Origin: Diplonema japonicum
Lineage: Eukaryota > Euglenozoa > Diplonemea > Diplonemida > Diplonemidae
Assembly: GCA_964019335.1 (NCBI GenBank)
Contig: OZ025723.1
Coordinates: 248,001 to 312,000, forward strand
Direction: 5' to 3'
Length of the DNA: 64,000 bases
Part shown: piece by piece, positions 39,930-48,863 of the stretch
How the letters are laid out: the number at the start of each line of letters is the position of its first letter
Position numbering within the stretch: position 1 is the first letter of the stretch
Made by a program: the position numbers and the translations under genes
Notes under the pieces: model-generated
Told to the model about the DNA's origin: nothing
Databases searched by the model: none
The model's input: only the letters and a program-made list of their open reading frames with translations

Positions 39930-41090
39930 CGAAAGTGGATGCAGGCACAATCCGGTCGAGAGTAGCGACATGCCTCTGGGGACCGAAGTTCAAGATGCGC
40001 TCACCGTGTGCTGTAGCGAACATCTTGCTGCCGGGGCACACGACGGACCCACTGGTGGTGACGCTTTATCGACTGTTGTGCACGGTGGTGAAGGTTGGCA
40101 GGTCGGATGCAGAGCTGTGGACCGGATGGGAAGGTGTGCCGCCCTGTACCTGCAGAGCGACGTGAAAGCCCAGGGACCGGTGGGAACCCTAGTGAGACGA
40201 TGGCTGCCGGCGATCGGGAAGAGCTGGAGTTTTGTGGAAGGGCTGAGTACCGCGACCGAGCGGGAACGCAAGCACGAGATCCGCCAAGTGGCACGGGCCA
40301 TGACAGCAGCGGAACAAGCAGAAGGGAGGACCTCCTACAGCGGCATGCCGGGGGGCCGACCCGGTCACGAACGGGTGGTGGAGGGCGCTCGCGAACAACC
40401 CGATGGCGGCGTACAGGTTGAGGAGGCTGATTGCTGGGGCGGTGTTTGCGGTGTACCCTGCGGTGCGGGGAGTGGCGGAGGGGCCGGACAACCCGCTGCA
40501 GCACCTCTGTGACGTGTTTGGGGAGCGTTACGGCAGCTACACCGAGGTGCTGGAGCACGCCCTCTGGCGATGCGAACTCGGAGATGCGGTGCGGGGCAGG
40601 CAGAGTATGCGAGCCTCGACCCGGCGACCATGCCGAACGCGACGGCGCTCCACGGGATAGTGCCCAGGGGATGCCAAGACAAGCCGAGGGCCCTGTTGGT
40701 GTAAAGGTACCTGCTGGAGGTGGTCACGCTGAGGTCGTGACGGGAAGGGCCCCCGACGCCGACGGTGGCGAATTACGTGGGCTGGGAGCATCGGGGAAGG
40801 TGATGGACAGGCTGCTGGGGCCGGTGCTGAGGTGGCTTGCTGTGGGATGACGCCCCTGGACGGCACACGACGGTTACGACGCTGGAGCTTGCCCTCGACT
40901 TCGAGCGGGAGATGGATATGACAGGAGGCCCATGAGCAGCATCGAAGGCTTGCGTGACACGTACCTGTCGCAGACCCCGACAAGGCTGCCCCGCAGTTTT
41001 ACCACCGCAGTAGGAACCCGCCAGAGCCCCCAGAACAGCGCGGCCGGTGCGCAGAACAGCGCGGCCGGTTAGCGCAAAAACGCATACCTT
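39930..41090 (+). mobile_element. Decayed LINE fragment
   Basis: Homologous to the LINE coding part at 36296-37777 but broken by frameshifts: CLWGPKFKMRSPCAVAN with GHTTDPLVVTLYR near 39960-40070, the knuckle-region match CDVFGERYGSYTEVLEHALWRCELGD near 40510-40590, then MKVPAGGGHAEV-like and basic pieces in shifting frames. It is more GC-rich than its surroundings and ends near a T-run at 41100. It is much more decayed than the other copy. Confidence 0.65.
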
Positions 41091-41109
41091 AAAAGAATAG
41101 TTTTTTTTT

Positions 41110-41500
41110 TTTTTTACTATTTCTTTTTTGCTTTAATGAACTCTCCGCATCCTGAGCCTCGCGCGCGCTCCGGCTGCGTTTCCGCCCCCATCCACTCCCT
41201 AACGTGGACGGGCCATTCTTCCTCAGCGAGGCAGGCTTGCACCTCTTTGCGCGTCTCTTCTTCTTTTTCTTAGCATCCACGCTGCGCAGGGGGAGCGGCG
41301 TCTGTATCGGAGGGGTGTATTTCCCGGCCCGTTGCAGTGTCGCCCCTTCCTCCTTTTCAAAGTGATCCTGTACGTATCTCGTTCTTCACCGGCGAACTGG
41401 CAGACGTAGATAGGACGCCCCATTTCTTTGGCCAGCGTGCTGACCACCAGCCTGTCCGCCCAGTTCCTACCAAAGACTGAACCTTTGGGTTTGTCCTTTC
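41110..41500 (-). pseudogene. Antisense fragment resembling an OTU-type cysteine protease
   Basis: On the minus strand one frame reads KPKGSVFGRNWADRLVVSTLA, then KEMGRPIYVCQFAGEERDTY. This recalls the OTU-domain segment (W-x-x-x-L-x-x-x-A-x-x-x-x-R-P-I-x-V). The frame then breaks, and a second frame continues DHFEKEEGATLQRAGKYTPP into a lysine-rich tail (KKKKKRRAKRCKPASL). The catalytic Cys and His segments are not visible. OTU domains occur both in cellular deubiquitinases and in some retrotransposons, and the neighbouring LINE copy makes a transposon origin possible. Tentative. Confidence 0.35.
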
Positions 41501-41613
41501 TACAGCCCCACCGGCTGTGACAGAGGAAGGGAAAAATAAAAAATAAAAAGAACAGGGATTTGGGTATCCCCCCCCCTCCCCCATATTCATTTACACAAGC
41601 ACATAAAAAAGAA

Positions 41614-42842
41614 ATGTCTCAAAGTTCGATTTACGACCAGGTTCGTCATGTGGCAGTTGCGGAGGACAGTACTGCTCTGTACCATTCTGGTCATGGTATG
41701 CAGCTGGAGAGCAGGTGGATGTATTCTGTGGCATTGTTGAACTCTAAGGGCGACCCCGTGCACGAGCAGGAACTGGGCGGCTTCCAATCGCTCCACCACT
41801 TCCTGCAAATGAACAACAACATCAGCCTGAAAAACCTCCCGGCGAACCACAGGCTCCAGCTCTTCAGATCCGGCATCACCGCGTCAGAGGGAGCTCAGCA
41901 CAACCTAGGTGGGGGGAAGTTCAGCTTGCGCAACAGATACTCATTAGAACTCGACGCTGGAAAGATCTGGCATCTCCTTGGCTTAGCAATGATCGGATGT
42001 CAGATTGAATACTGCTATGCTGTGACAGGAGCGACGGTGACGGTTGTTAACAACGTTCTTGAGATTGATGTGTGGGTAGGTAGGTGCAATGAAATGGCTA
42101 TAAATGCTTTAAAGCATTCTTTGGGTCAAATTGTGGCGATGACGGAAGGGCAGGACGCGTGTGTCATATTTCAGTCACACGTTCAACCCGTTCAGCCAAG
42201 ACAGCCTGTACCCTCACGACGCGCTCCACCTGGACATAGAAAATCTAGATCAAACCCGCAAACTGTGGACCAGTCGTTTTTGGATAAACATGAGAATGAA
42301 ACGCTTCAAAAAAAAAGAATTTCCAGAACGGATGCTTCGAAAGATGCGTACATTCCAAAACAGTCGATTTCAGCGTATTTACCGGAACAGAACCAGCCCT
42401 CTACGAAGGTCGGACCGCCTCCTGGAAAAAAGGAGATTCAAACACCACCACCTTTTGTGTCCAGAGGGAAGGTGTATCCAGCTGGGTTGTCTAGAAAGCA
42501 GCGGCGGTCTGTACAGTTCCACGGTATGCAAGGTCATCAAGAAGTTGAAACCATCGAGGGTTTCACCCCTCTGCGTGACCTCCCCGACGGGCCCATAACC
42601 GAGGAGCTGTTCGCCGAACTGTTGGAAGGCGTTGAGGTTGCTCGTGAGAGGAAACCCGTTCTGCACCAACGGTCTGCTTCTATCGGTGACATCACTCTCG
42701 GTACTGTAGCAACTGATGAGGAGGAGGGTGAAGAAGATACAAGTATTTCACTATTAAGACGCTGTTCGTCCTACCCTACGTTGGAATCCACGAAAAGCTC
42801 ATTTTCTTCTAATGAAGAGGATAGATATGAGTCTGCGGGTAT

Positions 42843-42884
<42 letters not shown>

Positions 42885-42984
42885 GGAGAAAAAAAAAAGA
42901 AAGAAAAAAAGAAGAAAGAAAAAAAAAAAAAAAGGTTTCGCCGATGTTGAGGTGTTGAATTGGGCGGATGATTACGATTGTTGA
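41614..42984 (+). CDS. Divergent eIF4E-like protein with long disordered tail
   Basis: The start is in AAAAAAGAAATG. Residues about 30-190 follow the eIF4E fold pattern: SRWMYSVALLN, LGGFQSLHHFLQMNNNISLKN, LQLFRSGITASEGAQHNLGGG, KIWHLLGLAMIGCQIE, GATVTVVNNVLEIDVWVG. The tryptophans that sandwich the cap in canonical eIF4E are not found at the matching places (Trp56 position reads VHEQEL; MWED reads TASEGA; GGRW reads GGKF). A disordered, basic then acidic tail follows (about 195-420). The final intron, 42839-42934, is a 96-nt in-frame T/A-run; splicing gives ESAGFADVEVLNWADDYDC and a stop at 42982-42984. Known eIF4Es bind the mRNA cap. This one may bind something else or act as a paralogue. 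Confidence 0.65.
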
Positions 42985-43348
42985 AAAAAAAAAAAAAAAA
43001 AAAAAAGTGTGGCCTCTTCCTCCATTTTTTTTTTCCCCTTCATTTGTTTTCTTTTATGGGGGGAATATAAAAAAAAAACAAATTGTCTGATACAGAATAC
43101 GGGGGGGGGGATAAATTCTTTTTTTTCTATTTTTTTATGATGAATAGAAACACTTTGTAGTTATCGGGAAAAAAAAAAAATTAACAGCGCCATTGTTGTG
43201 TGGCGCGCGAAGCAAAAAATAACTCGCCATTATTTTTTTGGAGCCGCGGGGATTGGGAGGAATAGAATCAACTTTACCACCCTCCCCTCCTATTGTTCTT
43301 CCCCATCATGTAGGTAAGCTGCGTGGTCCTGATGGTACAGTTGAGTGG
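42985..43348. other. Spacer, homopolymer-rich
   Basis: A- and T-runs followed by 150 bases of complex sequence (43190-43348) that probably belong to the adjoining foldback repeat. No gene. Confidence 0.5.
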
Positions 43349-43430
43349 CGTCACCTGCGGGCCCTCGTGCAAAAAATTCGGGAACTCGAGTTAAATAATG
43401 ACTCATTATTTGTTGGCAATAAATAGCTAT
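43349..43430 (+). repeat. Foldback repeat family, best-preserved arm
   Basis: Contains GTCACCTGCGGGCCCTCGTG, AAAAAATTCGGGAACTCGAG and the near-perfect palindrome AAATAATGACTCATTATTT, then TGTTGGCAATAAATAGCT. Bases 2041-2104 are an inverted copy with few differences (GGCGAATT, CTCGAGTT and the AATGACTC core conserved). Confidence 0.75.
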
Positions 43431-43529
43431 TTTTCTTCTTCTTTTTTTCTTTTCTTTTTTTCTCCACCATGTCTCTTTAACCTTTTTTAACGACTCAGAA
43501 GAAAAAAAAAAAAAAAAAAGAAATTGCTA

Positions 43530-43560
<31 letters not shown>

Positions 43561-44309
43561 TTGTCGTCAAAATAAATGGCAAAAAACAAAGGAAAAAAAA
43601 ATTAAAAAAAAATAATAAAAAATTGGCTTAAAACTGTTTTTGATAGAGACATTGGGTTGTTATTATTATTTTTTTTCTTCTAGGAGGGTTGACCTCCTTT
43701 AACTTTTTTTTGTTTTTTTTTAGTTTTATCTACTGGTTAAAAGTAGGGGAGGGGGAGTGAAGTTTTTTGGTTTGTGGAGGGGATTTTTTTTTTTCTATTC
43801 CATCCAAACTCTATGCCAGGTAGCCCTTACAAATTGCGCACAATTGTTACTCGCTCACTTCCCCCTACCTACTTTTTTTTTTTTTTTCCTTCTTAATTTT
43901 TTTTAGTGAATTTCCATTCACAAGAACTTTAAAAAAAAAAGGGGAAAAAAAAAAAAAGGGAAAAAAAAAAAAAAAAACGTAAGTGGGGAGTACGCTGGTA
44001 TTAAAAAAAAAAGAAAGAAAGAAATTTTTTAGCCTCGCCTTTTTTTTGTCAAAAAAAATTTTACGTCTCCCCCCCTTTTTTTCACTTCACCTTTTGACAC
44101 ACTGACAAATTCGGTTTTTCAAAACAAGAAAAAAAGAAAAGAAAAAAGAGGGAAGGTGGAGGTATAAAAGCAAGAAAGAAAAAAAAGGGGGGAGGGGGGA
44201 ACAAATGAATGAAAAGAGAACTGGTCTGTCTTCAACTTACCAAATCAGGCGGCCTTAAAAAGAAAGGGGGAGGAGAAGGAACTAGCTTATTATTTACCAA
44301 AGATCCCAT
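43431..44309. other. Spacer, homopolymer-rich, no gene seen
   Basis: T- and A-runs and purine-rich stretches throughout. No ORF, RNA gene or element that I can support. Confidence 0.55.
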
Positions 44310-44640
44310 TATTTTTTTTATTTCACTCTTCAGAAATTACTTCACGCACTGGGGGGCCCATTACTTCACGCTAAATCTCATTACTTCACGGTGAAATAAT
44401 GGCCTGTTTTCCGTGAAGTAATAGGGGGTTTCCGTTAAATAATATGCCTCAGTAGGCCATTTTTTGCCTCGGTTCGGTTCCCAGTGGGGCTACTTTTTCC
44501 TCTCAGTTTGCTATTTCCCCCCAGGTTCAGCTCAATTGGCCAACTTTTGCCTCGGCTCAGTTCCAAGTTGGACTACTTTTTCCTCCCAATTTGCCCACTT
44601 TTGGCTAGGCCTTGTTCCCAGTTTCTGGGGGTAACTCTTC
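44310..44640 (+). repeat. Foldback repeat cluster with an 84-bp tandem pair
   Basis: 44310-44460 holds several inverted pieces of GAAGTAATTTC/ATTACTTCAC type (for example CATTACTTCACGGTGAAATAATGG at 44380-44403, split here for length). It is followed by two copies, offset by 84 bases (44467 and 44551), of a block starting GCCTCGG.TC.GTTCC and containing CTACTTTTTCCTC.CA.TTTGC. Confidence 0.6.
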
Positions 44641-44883
44641 TGTGGGTAAGGGTAACTTAGTCAGCTTACCCAAGCTCCCCAAATGACTTCAAAATACCGA
44701 AGCAGCAGAAAAAAAGGAGCCAGCGGCCGCGCCAGGTATGGGAAGGCCTGATTAGAGATGGTGACAGTGGCAATGCCAGCGACAGCGGCAGCTCTTAGTC
44801 AACAAAAGGAGGGAAAACAACTTGTATTGTAACCTTTGTAACCCCTCTCTTGTTGTACCCCTTGTCACCCTGTTGTGCCCCTC

Positions 44884-45064
44884 GTGGTGAAGTAATTTCA
44901 GAGTGTCGTGAAATAAAACCACTTACCTACCGCCAAGTAATGCTTTACCGACCTCTCGGTTCCGCATTTTACCATCTCGGGCCCTGTGGGCCCTCGACGG
45001 TAAAATGCGGAACCTCGAGGTAACGGTAAAGTCATTACTTGTTGGCAGTAAATAGCTATTTTTG
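44884..45064 (+). repeat. Foldback repeat with a 40-bp-arm hairpin
   Basis: The left arm 44943-44984 (CTTTACCGACCTCTCGG..., GGGCCC) pairs with the right arm 44988-45031 (GGGCCCTCGACGGTAAAATG..., GGTAAAG) around a 3-4 base loop. It is flanked by GAAGTAATTTCAGAGTG on the left and CATTACTTGTTGGCAGTAAATAGCT on the right, the same end as in the copy at 43410-43430. Confidence 0.75.
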
Positions 45065-45617
45065 ACAGAGCTTAACCTTTTTTTTTTTTTTTTTTTTTTG
45101 TAATGATGGCTTATCAAAAGGTAACATAAGCATTCCCTCCCCCCATCCCTCTCTCCCTTACACCCCCTTTCTATTTTTCCTTCTTACGAAGCCGTGGCAT
45201 ATTTTGTTTTATTTTCAATCCAAGTGAATTTGGTTTTTACCTCCCCCCCCTCCCCTCTTTCATTTACACATTCAGAAAATGTCAAATTTTGTACTTTACC
45301 CCACTCTACTCTTTCGCTGTACCTAATCTCTGTCAAGTTCCCCCCCCCCCCCCCCCCCCCCCTTTCTTCTTACCCCTCCACAACACGTGTTTGCAAGTTT
45401 ATAAAAAAGAATTGCACAGCACACAACAGCTTCGGGGGGAGTTTTAGACAAGATTGAAGAGGGGGGGGGGGGGGGGGGGGGGGAATAGGTAAAAAGAAAA
45501 GAGAGAATTATATATATATATTTTTTGATCTACCGTATTTGAACTTGTGGAACGGGGAAAAAAATTATTTCTTTTTTTTTTTTTTTTTCAAATTTATTTT
45601 TCTTGGTTCTTCATGCC

Positions 45618-45648
<31 letters not shown>

Positions 45649-45865
45649 TATACGGAAATTAATTTGAAACGGAATACTAAGGCAACACAAAACCTCTTTT
45701 TTTTTTTTTTTTTTTTTTCCTCTGGGATTTAAAACTCTTTGCGGTCCACATTCAAGTACAGAAGAACAGTATAACCCCCCTCTTTTTTCTTATATATTGG
45801 GGGAAAAAAAGAAAAGCGCTCAGTGGGCAGATTGGTCAATGGCCATAAAAAAAAGATAACGCAAG

Positions 45866-45896
<31 letters not shown>

Positions 45897-46643
45897 CGAG
45901 AAGATTTCACGCTCCGTCACTCTAAAACCCGTTTTCGAATTTTTTTGCACCGTTTTTTTGACAAATAAAAAGCAATTTTCTCAGTCCTCAGGACAATAAC
46001 TAGTTTTAGAGATATGAGGCCGTTGCATTTCCCTTAAATGTTCAAAACCCGTGTTGGAGCGATTAACTTAATAATAAACAACAACTGGCAGAAAATAAAA
46101 AGTAAAAAAGAAGGAAAAAAAAAGGAAATTTAAAAAAAAAAAAAAGAAGAACCTCTCACACACTCTCTCTTTTTCTCTTTTCCTTTTGCAAAATCAAATG
46201 TTCTTTTTTTTATTTTCTAACGTAGAAGAGGAAAAAGAAAAAGGAAAAAGAAGGGGGGGGAAAAAAGCAGCATGAACACATTTGTGGCCATCACCGACAG
46301 AGAAGTAGGGGGAAAGGGAAAAGAAAAACTTCTACCCGAGTTACATAAATGCCCCCCCCCCCCCCCATTCTCCTCACTCCCGGGAAGCTAAAGGTCAAGG
46401 CATTTGTCGCGCCCCTTTAAAAAAAAAAACAAGAAAAAAAAAAAGAAATCTTTGTTTTATGTGCAAAAAGCAGCGCTGCAAAAAAAGAATATTAAAAAAA
46501 AAGAGAGAGAGAAAATGAAAACCCACTTCCACCCCCCCCCCCCCCCCCCACCAACCCTGCTTTTTTTTTTACCCTTTTTTATTTTTATTTTTATATACCT
46601 ATCTTTTATTCTACTTCATTTCATTTCACTCAACACCCAGGGC
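45065..46643. other. Gene-free, homopolymer-rich spacer
   Basis: Includes a C(22) run (about 45341), a G(22) run (about 45462) and several A/T runs over 20 bases. The final part, 46560-46640, is a polypyrimidine tract ending CACCCAG, four bases before the Derlin start; this looks like a 3' splice acceptor. Confidence 0.6.
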
Positions 46644-47303
46644 ATGCTACAAAAGCTCAGAAAGAGTGCTGTGGGGGAATGGCTGAATGAGCTGCCTGTT
46701 GTCACAAGAATCTACACAGTAAGCTGTTTTCTGTTGGGGGTGATTACAACATTAGGAGGGGGCGGCTCCTGGTTAGGCCTGCCTGGCGTGAGCTTGGCCT
46801 TCGGTGGAGATCTCGGTTTTGGCTTAATCATGCATCTCATACTCTTTGTACAGGCCTCCTCACGTGCAGAAAGCCGGCTGGAAGTGTTCCAAGGTGATAG
46901 CTTAAAATACCTCTGGGCTGTCTTCATCATCAATGGTGCCTTGCTTACCCTGCTTCTCCCTTACCCAAGCCACGCCTTGCTCACCTCCATCGTTTTCATA
47001 CCATGCAGAATTGAGCCTAACGCCACCATGTCGTTTTTGTTCAATATACAAGTCAGAGCCCTTTACTTCCCTCTAGTCCTCATGGCGTTCCACTTCCTTC
47101 TTGGATCTTCTATCTTGCCAGATGTATATGGCATTGTGGTGGGGCACCTGTATGTGTACCACCAGGTGCTCAAGAGAAGCAGAAGGGAGGACATATACCT
47201 CCCTTTGAAGGGGTGGTACACAGTCCCCAATAAGCTTCGCGGGTGGGAGGAAGCGTTGAAAAAGCGTTCGTTGGGAACGGGGCCCCTCCCGTGGGGAAGG
47301 TAA
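46644..47303 (+). CDS. Derlin-like ER membrane protein (219 aa)
   Basis: Part of ER-associated degradation: Derlins help extract misfolded proteins from the ER membrane. The start at 46644 comes three bases after a CACCCAG acceptor. Upstream in-frame reading is only lysine runs. Family features: EWLNELPVVTRIYTVSCFLLGVITTLG (N-terminal helix 1), a loop ending SRAESRLE, GDSLKYLWAVFIINGALLTLL, the middle and late helices, and the near-C-terminal LPDVYGIVVGHLYVYHQVL, matching the conserved G-x-x-x-G-H-x-Y of Derlins. Length is normal. The usual WR motif before the second helix is not evident (the region reads LGFGLIMHLILF). Rhomboid catalytic Ser/His are absent, as in all Derlins. A pogo-like element has inserted 20 bases after the stop. 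Confidence 0.8.
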   Translation: MLQKLRKSAVGEWLNELPVVTRIYTVSCFLLGVITTLGGGGSWLGLPGVSLAFGGDLGFGLIMHLILFVQASSRAESRLEVFQGDSLKYLWAVFIINGALLTLLLPYPSHALLTSIVFIPCRIEPNATMSFLFNIQVRALYFPLVLMAFHFLLGSSILPDVYGIVVGHLYVYHQVLKRSRREDIYLPLKGWYTVPNKLRGWEEALKKRSLGTGPLPWGR

Positions 47304-47323
47304 TATATATATATATTTATATA

Positions 47324-48750
47324 CTGTAAAACGAAAAACTCCCGGACGGAAAAATGTCCGAGTTTTTTTAGCGTCCGGGAATATTTCCGTCCGGAAGTTT
47401 TTCCGTCCGGGAATTTTTTTTAGGTAAGGCCGTCAGGGGCCTGGTCCACTACCACCTACATACTGGCCTGGGCTGCAAACGGCAACCGCGCGAAGAAACC
47501 CCCCAGGGTTCCCTTTCTGCATCTTTGTCTTCCCTTGCTGCCCCTGAGGCAATCAGCTTGTCGAGCCTTCGTGTGGCCTACTACCTTTCTTAATAGATGC
47601 TTTACAGCTGCGTTCAACCCAATATCCATCGGTTGAACCATGTAGGTGAGCCGAGCAGCAGGACAAAAGCAATGTGCACGTTTGCGCCTGCGAACAACTC
47701 TACGAACCCATAGGCATAGGTCGTGTGAGAGGTGTGGTCGCCGACAAGCAGCAGAATTCGGCAAAACCATGGGAATCGATGATTTATAGCAAAAGGAAGA
47801 AACAGCTCCGTAACCCAGATACCGAGTATCATAATTAGCCCAATGATTGGGCGATGCCGTTAGGCTCCATTCGATGGGCGGGTGCTTGACCGGGGCACGG
47901 ATAATGTTGCGTTTCCGCTTTGCCTTTGTATTTAAGTTGCGGTGCAACCCATCCAGCCAAGGAAACAGCCAGCTGTTCAGTTATAGCCCGTTTGTCCCCC
48001 AAGCCACGGACTCTTACGACCTTAGCACCCCTTTTCGTTTAGTTTTTAACCCCATACAGGTCTGTCTTTCGGGCTGGATTGGCGCGCAGCAGCCAAAGGT
48101 GCATATTTGTTGTGCTGGGATAGGCTCGCCAAGCCCGTTTTACCTATCGACTCAAGCAAAAACCTTTCAGCCCCCGAAGGATGCTAAATCCCGTATTGGG
48201 CGATACGCTGCTATCACGGCGTCGCGGCGGCCAGGGTGTGGTAGGGTGGAATAGCAACGTCCAGTATTTCCGTCTGGAAGAAACTGGGGGCTCTGTTGAA
48301 CCTGTTCCCGCCAAGCTGCTTTCGGGGGTTTGTACTGGCCTTCTCGGCCCGGTGTATGGAGTTTATCTCCTCCACCTCTCGGGGGTGAGCTGGCCGGGGT
48401 GCCAGCACCAAAGTTGGGCCCCTCACAAGCCAGCTGCTCAACGTGCCTTGGGTACTGGTTAATTTGACGAAAGAAGTACGGGTTTATGAGAAGTTAAAGA
48501 TCCCGTGGGTGCTGTTTGTTGGTGCATTGAAAGGGGAAGAAAAATTCAAACTGCCACGCAGGGTAAACATTTTGGCTCTGCACAAGGAATAAAGCCCTTC
48601 CAGGCAAACGTGGTGGGAGCTGCTACCCCCCCCTTAAGTAAAAAAACTTCTTCCCAGAAAAACTCCCGGACGGAAAAATGTCCGGGAGTTTTTGGTGTCC
48701 GGAGTTTTTCTGTCCGAGAATTTTTCCGTCCGACATTATTCGTTTTACAG
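47324..48750 (-). mobile_element. Pogo/Tc1-mariner-like DNA transposon with long TIRs
   Basis: A 1,427-bp element bounded by TA on each side (47322-47323 and 48751-48752), the target site of this superfamily. The ends are inverted repeats starting CTGTAAAACGAA and continuing for about 100 bases. Each end carries iterated TCCGTCCGG / CCGGACGGA motifs in both orientations. The interior holds a decayed DDE transposase on the minus strand. It lies between the Derlin and transporter genes without disrupting either reading frame. Confidence 0.82.
47456..48035 (-). pseudogene. Decayed DDE_1 (pogo-type) transposase
   Basis: Read on the minus strand from about 48035 down: RGLGDKRAITEQLAVSLAG and WVAPQLKYKGKAE, then PPIEWSLTASPNHWANYDTRYL, then ILLLVGDHTSHTTYAYGFVE (second catalytic Asp region), then QPMDIGLNAAVKHLLRKVVG (third Asp region, Q-P-x-D). 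The segments lie in at least three frames, so frameshifts have inactivated it. The first Asp region and the DNA-binding N terminus were not recognised. The order and spacing match DDE_1 transposases of the pogo/Tigger/jerky type. Identification is from motif pattern alone. Confidence 0.72.
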
Positions 48751-48863
48751 TATATATATATATTTTTTTTTATAGGCAGCCCCCTCCCCTCCCCTCCCCC
48801 AGGGAAAATTTCAAAAAAAAAAGGGGGGTGGGCGGAGAGAAAAACAAAAAAAAAAAAAGAAAA

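Noticed and set aside
46404-46643. N-terminal extension of the Derlin frame
   Set aside because: It only encodes lysine and proline runs plus a hydrophobic T-tract, and a splice acceptor at 46640 sits directly before the chosen ATG.
47847-48462. Plus-strand ORFs inside the pogo-like element
   Set aside because: The opposite strand encodes recognisable DDE_1 segments; the plus-strand frames are shadows.
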